Positions 61,077 to 64,000 of a DNA stretch of 64,000 nucleotides are shown piece after piece. Both the position numbers and the translations under genes were made by a program. Source of the DNA: Paenibacillus sp. MAHUQ-63 (lineage in GTDB: Bacteria > Bacillota > Bacilli > Paenibacillales > NBRC-103111); the NCBI RefSeq assembly GCF_028765165.1, contig NZ_JARADB010000004.1, positions 124,001 to 188,000 of the forward strand, given 5' to 3'. Every line of letters starts with the position of its first letter. Positions within the stretch are counted from its first letter, which is position 1. The notes beneath the pieces were generated by a model. That model made no database searches. It was not told the origin of the DNA and was given only the letters and a program-made list of their open reading frames with translations.

Positions 61077-62081
61077 CTATAACTGGAAATCGGGGCGGAT
61101 GATTCCGACCTCGGTTCCTTGCCAGTTATGCACGGTTGGTGTGTGAAAGGAAGCCAGCAGGGCGGTTTCGGCGGCTGACAGCAGGTCCAACTGCTTCAGC
61201 GCTTCCACGACTGCGGGGTACAGCGCACGTTGGTTGCCGTCTTCGATCTTCAGCACGAAGCCTAAGTTCATCGCTGGAACGGTCAATGCGAATATGCCTT
61301 CGGCGCCCATTTTGCCGATGATCCGGCCATTCGTGACCTCGATTAATCGCGTGTCGAAGCGATCGCTTCCTGCGAGGAATTGAGGGTATTGGCGCACCGC
61401 GGCGACGATTCTCCGGCAAGCGTTTGCACGCGCTTCGGGCAGCGCTTCCGGGCTTCCGAGCCGGGCGTAAGCCAACGCGAGACGATCGATCTCCATGCCG
61501 AATACCGGCACGCCGCATCCGTCGACGCCGAGCTCCATGTCCGCTTTCGGGACGCCCGACATGGCGCAGACCGCCTCCAGCATGAGCTGCTGCACGGGAT
61601 GGTGAATGCTCATGTATGTCTCCGGCTGTGCGCCCAGATGGGCGCACAGCGCCAGCATACCGGAGTGCTTGCCGGAGCAGTTGTTGTGCAGCGTCGTCGG
61701 GGCTTCTCCCCGCTCGCGCATCGCCTGGGCGGTAGGCGCGTGATAAGGTTCATGCGCACCGCACTGCAGGTGCTCATGGTGAAACCCGAGCTTGCCCAGA
61801 ATGCCTTGGGCAGCGCTCACATGCTCGGCTTCCCCGTTGTGGGAAGCGCAGCATAACGCAATTTCGGCATCCCCGAGGCCGTAATGGTCCGCCGCGCCGG
61901 ACTCGATGACCGGCAGCGCTTGAATCGGCTTCGCCGTCGAACGGGCGAAGGTTAGCAGCTTCGGGTCGCCTGCTGCGTGCAGCAGCGAGCCTCCGGTATT
62001 TACGACCGCGAGATGAACGCGGTGAATGCTTTCGGTAATGTTTCCGCGGAATACGCGGACGATGGTGTCAGAAGGCTTCAT
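61077..62081 (-). CDS. Asparaginase of the thermolabile (Rhizobium AnsA, PF06089) family
   Basis: A 334-residue enzyme of the small family typified by the inducible Rhizobium etli asparaginase, unlike the E. coli types. Catalytic candidates are Ser and Lys in ARSTAKPIQALPVIESGAA (SxxK) and Cys and Lys in HNNCSGKHSGMLAL. It hydrolyses asparagine to aspartate and ammonia, probably in the cytoplasm, as no signal peptide is seen. It lies between ylbF and ylbG, on the opposite strand, and stops 6 bases from ylbF. Confidence 0.9.
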   Translation of the reverse strand: MKPSDTIVRVFRGNITESIHRVHLAVVNTGGSLLHAAGDPKLLTFARSTAKPIQALPVIESGAADHYGLGDAEIALCCASHNGEAEHVSAAQGILGKLGFHHEHLQCGAHEPYHAPTAQAMRERGEAPTTLHNNCSGKHSGMLALCAHLGAQPETYMSIHHPVQQLMLEAVCAMSGVPKADMELGVDGCGVPVFGMEIDRLALAYARLGSPEALPEARANACRRIVAAVRQYPQFLAGSDRFDTRLIEVTNGRIIGKMGAEGIFALTVPAMNLGFVLKIEDGNQRALYPAVVEALKQLDLLSAAETALLASFHTPTVHNWQGTEVGIIRPDFQL

Positions 62082-62128
62082 GCAGAGAGATCACTCCATA
62101 CTAGGATTATTGAAAAGAGGTAGCAAGC

Positions 62129-62395
62129 ATGATGATGATTGAGCGTAGCGGGTTAATCGTTTGGGTCAGCGACACGAAAGCCGCCAGAAACTTGGAGCGG
62201 TTCGGTTCTCTTCACTACATATCCAAGAAAATGAATTATGCAGTTCTTTATATACATGCCAGCAAAGTGGAAGAAACGACCCGCAGCTTGATGAAGCTTC
62301 CCTACGTGAAGAAAGTGGAGAAGTCGTACCGCAATGAAATCAAAACGGAATACAGTAGCAATATACCGGACAAAACTAGATTTTACACCCTTTGA
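62129..62395 (+). CDS. ylbG: YlbG family protein (UPF0298/DUF2129)
   Basis: An 88-residue protein, with FGSLHYISKKMNYAVLYIHA, LPYVKKVEKSYR and a C-terminal tail as in Bacillus YlbG. Its function is unknown. GAGGTAGC precedes ATG 62129. In Bacillus it lies next to ylbF; here the asparaginase gene is inserted between. Confidence 0.9.
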   Translation: MMMIERSGLIVWVSDTKAARNLERFGSLHYISKKMNYAVLYIHASKVEETTRSLMKLPYVKKVEKSYRNEIKTEYSSNIPDKTRFYTL

Positions 62396-62410
62396 GGCTG
62401 TAGTGCAAAA

Positions 62411-62434
62411 CAAAGCTTCGCAAGAAGCTTTTTT
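62411..62434 (+). terminator. Rho-independent terminator of ylbG
   Basis: AAAGCTTC pairs with GAAGCTTT around GCAA, followed by a T run. Confidence 0.85.
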
Positions 62435-62521
62435 TATTTTTTGAATTTTTAGAAAATAAGCATCTTTTTACGATCTCACAAATATTTATTAATAATTTTA
62501 TATATTCTTCCAAAGGAAAAA

Positions 62522-62548
62522 AAGTTATAATCAAGTAAACTATAACTT
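62522..62548. promoter_or_regulatory. Inverted repeat in an AT-rich leader (candidate operator)
   Basis: AAGTTATA (62522-62529) and TATAACTT (62541-62548) form perfect arms around 11 bases; TATAAT at 62525-62530 lies within. It is about 58 bases before ATG 62606. Confidence 0.45.
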
Positions 62549-62605
62549 ACATACAGGTAGGGAATAGGTACACGGTCTCATTTTAGTAGGAGAGGGGTTG
62601 TGATC

Positions 62606-63043
62606 ATGAAAGACAAGGTAATGGGGAGATGGAGTACTTATGAACCATTCTACGTACAGCTGGGCGATAAGAAAGTAGCGGATGTCGTGATCACGAATCA
62701 TGCGAAGCTGAGATGGAGCGATCGTGTTTCCAGCGAAAACAATTCACTCGAGGAAATCTGTGCTTTTCTGTGGGAAAAGCTTAAAAACGGTAGCATCGTC
62801 CCCTATTATCGCAACGAGGAAGACGTCTATCTAATTGATGACGATTTGGTCATCGTAGCCGAGTTTGCTCACTTGGAACATGAGACGGATCTGGTGGGCA
62901 ATCCGCTGCATAAGATGATCATCGTCACTTTCCTCGGGAGAATGTCAGAGACGATGGAACTTCGCGATCTGAAATCGTATTATTCCTGGCTCAGACATTC
63001 GCGGCGGATGACGCTCATCAAGAACAGCCGCAAGCGTCGCTAA
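62606..63043 (+). CDS. Conserved hypothetical protein
   Basis: A 145-residue soluble protein I do not recognise. It begins MKDKVMGRWSTYEPF and has VVITNHAKLRWSDRVSSENN, an acidic centre (EEDVYLIDDDLVIVAEF) and a basic C-terminus ending RMTLIKNSRKRR. The basic tail could bind nucleic acid. ATG 62606 lies eight bases after AGGAGAGGGG; the GTG at 62600 is too close. An AT-rich leader with an inverted repeat precedes it, and a terminator follows. Confidence 0.65.
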   Translation: MKDKVMGRWSTYEPFYVQLGDKKVADVVITNHAKLRWSDRVSSENNSLEEICAFLWEKLKNGSIVPYYRNEEDVYLIDDDLVIVAEFAHLEHETDLVGNPLHKMIIVTFLGRMSETMELRDLKSYYSWLRHSRRMTLIKNSRKRR

Positions 63044-63061
63044 ACCGGATAAGGGTATGGG

Positions 63062-63094
63062 AAGAGCGTGTCGACCTACGGCATGCTCTTTTTT
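63062..63094 (+). terminator. Rho-independent terminator
   Basis: AAGAGCGTG pairs with CATGCTCTT, followed by TTTT. Confidence 0.75.
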
Positions 63095-63156
63095 AATGTC
63101 GAATGGACTGTCTGCGTCCAATTTCATATAATGGAAGCAAAGAGAGGCGGGTATAC

Positions 63157-64000
63157 ATGGCACTTAATTTTCATCAACTCCACATTTTTTATACCGTTGC
63201 GGAGAAAGGCAGCTTCTCTCACGCAGCAGGAGCCCTTCATATGACGCAGCCTGCGGTCACGATGCAGGTCCAGTCCCTGGAGGATTATTTCGGTGTGAAG
63301 CTGTTTCACCGCAGCACCAAGAAGATCGAGCTGTCCGAAGCGGGACGGGCACTCTTGCCGTTCGCCAAGAACAGCATAGAGCTTATTCGGGAAACGGATG
63401 TCGCGATGTCCAAGTTTACCAAAATGATCGAAGGCCGGCTGCAGCTTGGGGCCAGTCTGACGATGGGCGAATACATTTTGCCCCGCCTTCTGGGGCCCTT
63501 CAGCAAGGACTATCCGAATATCTCCGTATCCATGAAGGTGATGAACACGACGCAAATTCTCGATGAGGTTCTTGGCCATCAGCTGAACTTCGGGCTTGTC
63601 GAGGCGCCGATTCACCATCCGGATGTTCATACGGAAGCGATTCTGAGCGATGAACTGAAGCTGATCGTTCCCGCGAATCACCCGTTAGCCGATCTGGACG
63701 TCGTCTCGTTGGACGAAGTGTTGAAATATCCTTTCGTGCTTCGCGAGCAGGGCTCGGGGACAAGACGAGTCATGGAAGAAGAGTTTGCCCGCTGCAATAT
63801 GGACTGCTCCTCGATGAAGATCGTGATGGAGCTCGGTTCCACAGGGGCGATCAAATCGGCCGTTGAAGCGGGGCTCGGCATCTCGATCCTGTCGCAATCA
63901 TCGGTTAAACACGAAGTGACTTTAGGACTGTTTAAAGTGAAGACGATCGAGAACATCAGATTCGAGCGCAGCTTCTATGCCATCTATTTGAATTCTACGC
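63157..64000 (+). CDS. LysR-family regulator, cut by the window end
   Basis: The first 281 residues of a LysR regulator. The N-terminal helix-turn-helix reads LNFHQLHIFYTVAEKGSFSH, then AAGALHMTQPAVTMQVQSLE. The effector domain begins GRLQLGASLTMGEYILPRLL, with GLVEAPIHHPDVHTEA and FVLREQGSGTRRVMEEEFAR. The plan is that of CysL/YwfK-type activators, which respond to small organic acids or sulfur metabolites. About 15 to 20 residues are probably missing at the C-terminus. GAGAGGCGG lies before ATG 63157. Target genes are not in view. Confidence 0.88.
   Translation, partial: MALNFHQLHIFYTVAEKGSFSHAAGALHMTQPAVTMQVQSLEDYFGVKLFHRSTKKIELSEAGRALLPFAKNSIELIRETDVAMSKFTKMIEGRLQLGASLTMGEYILPRLLGPFSKDYPNISVSMKVMNTTQILDEVLGHQLNFGLVEAPIHHPDVHTEAILSDELKLIVPANHPLADLDVVSLDEVLKYPFVLREQGSGTRRVMEEEFARCNMDCSSMKIVMELGSTGAIKSAVEAGLGISILSQSSVKHEVTLGLFKVKTIENIRFERSFYAIYLNST

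Overview
The window reads as ordinary chromosome of a spore-forming Gram-positive of the Paenibacillaceae (Paenibacillus-like). The grounds are moderately high GC, strong AGGAGG-type ribosome sites, frequent TTG and GTG starts, Bacillus-type proteins (CcpA, AcsA/AcuA/AcuC, TyrS with a T-box leader, rpsD, YlaN, FtsW, YlbF, YlbG, YugN, YktB) and a tiny YjcZ-like spore peptide. I see no rRNA, tRNA, CRISPR array, prophage or insertion sequence. All function calls come from reading the sequence and remembered family knowledge; no searches were run.

Layout. 1-7 kb: a conserved unknown, an Orn/Lys/Arg decarboxylase, two consecutive MFS exporters, a secreted repeat protein, a DUF1054 protein and a stalk-domain protein. 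7-12.6 kb: a histidine kinase/response regulator pair divergent from a three-gene ABC exporter, laid out like the LnrJK-LnrLMN antibiotic-resistance module. 14-20 kb: a sugar-acid operon (LacI regulator, LarA-family protein, gluconokinase, SDR, 6-phosphogluconate dehydrogenase). 20.2-25.7 kb: shikimate kinase, rhodanese, a FluC fluoride channel pair, a divergent EPSP synthase, a C39-type peptidase, a CoA-binding protein and a short flavoprotein. 25.8-31.4 kb: a low-complexity protein with a duplicated motif, then a PTS EIICBA gene coupled to a gene for enzyme I.

31.5-42.8 kb is a carbon-metabolism core resembling the Bacillus ccpA-acuCBA-acsA-tyrS-rpsD neighbourhood: ccpA, mtnN, acuC, acuA (no acuB), acsA, a class A PBP with fibronectin-like domains, T-box/tyrS and rpsD with a long leader. 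43-52 kb carries a GAF-GGDEF protein, a DedA-like membrane protein, an HPr-like protein without the catalytic histidine, ylaN, a Ca2+/H+ antiporter, an Asp23-family gene, ftsW, yugN, an M20 hydrolase and a CBS-domain protein. 52-64 kb carries an OatA-like acyltransferase, two Gfo/Idh/MocA oxidoreductases, an XPB-type helicase with an overlapping partner gene, ylbF, an asparaginase, ylbG, an unknown gene and the start of a LysR regulator cut by the window end.

The points most worth following are the HPr-like protein that keeps the regulatory serine but has lost the His15 segment; a two-tier palindrome with a single centre just upstream of the ccpA promoter; the XPB helicase/partner pair; the LarA-family sugar-acid operon; the EPSP synthase with altered active-site motifs; and the duplicated 23-residue motif held identical by purely synonymous change. 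None of these alone proves a new system.
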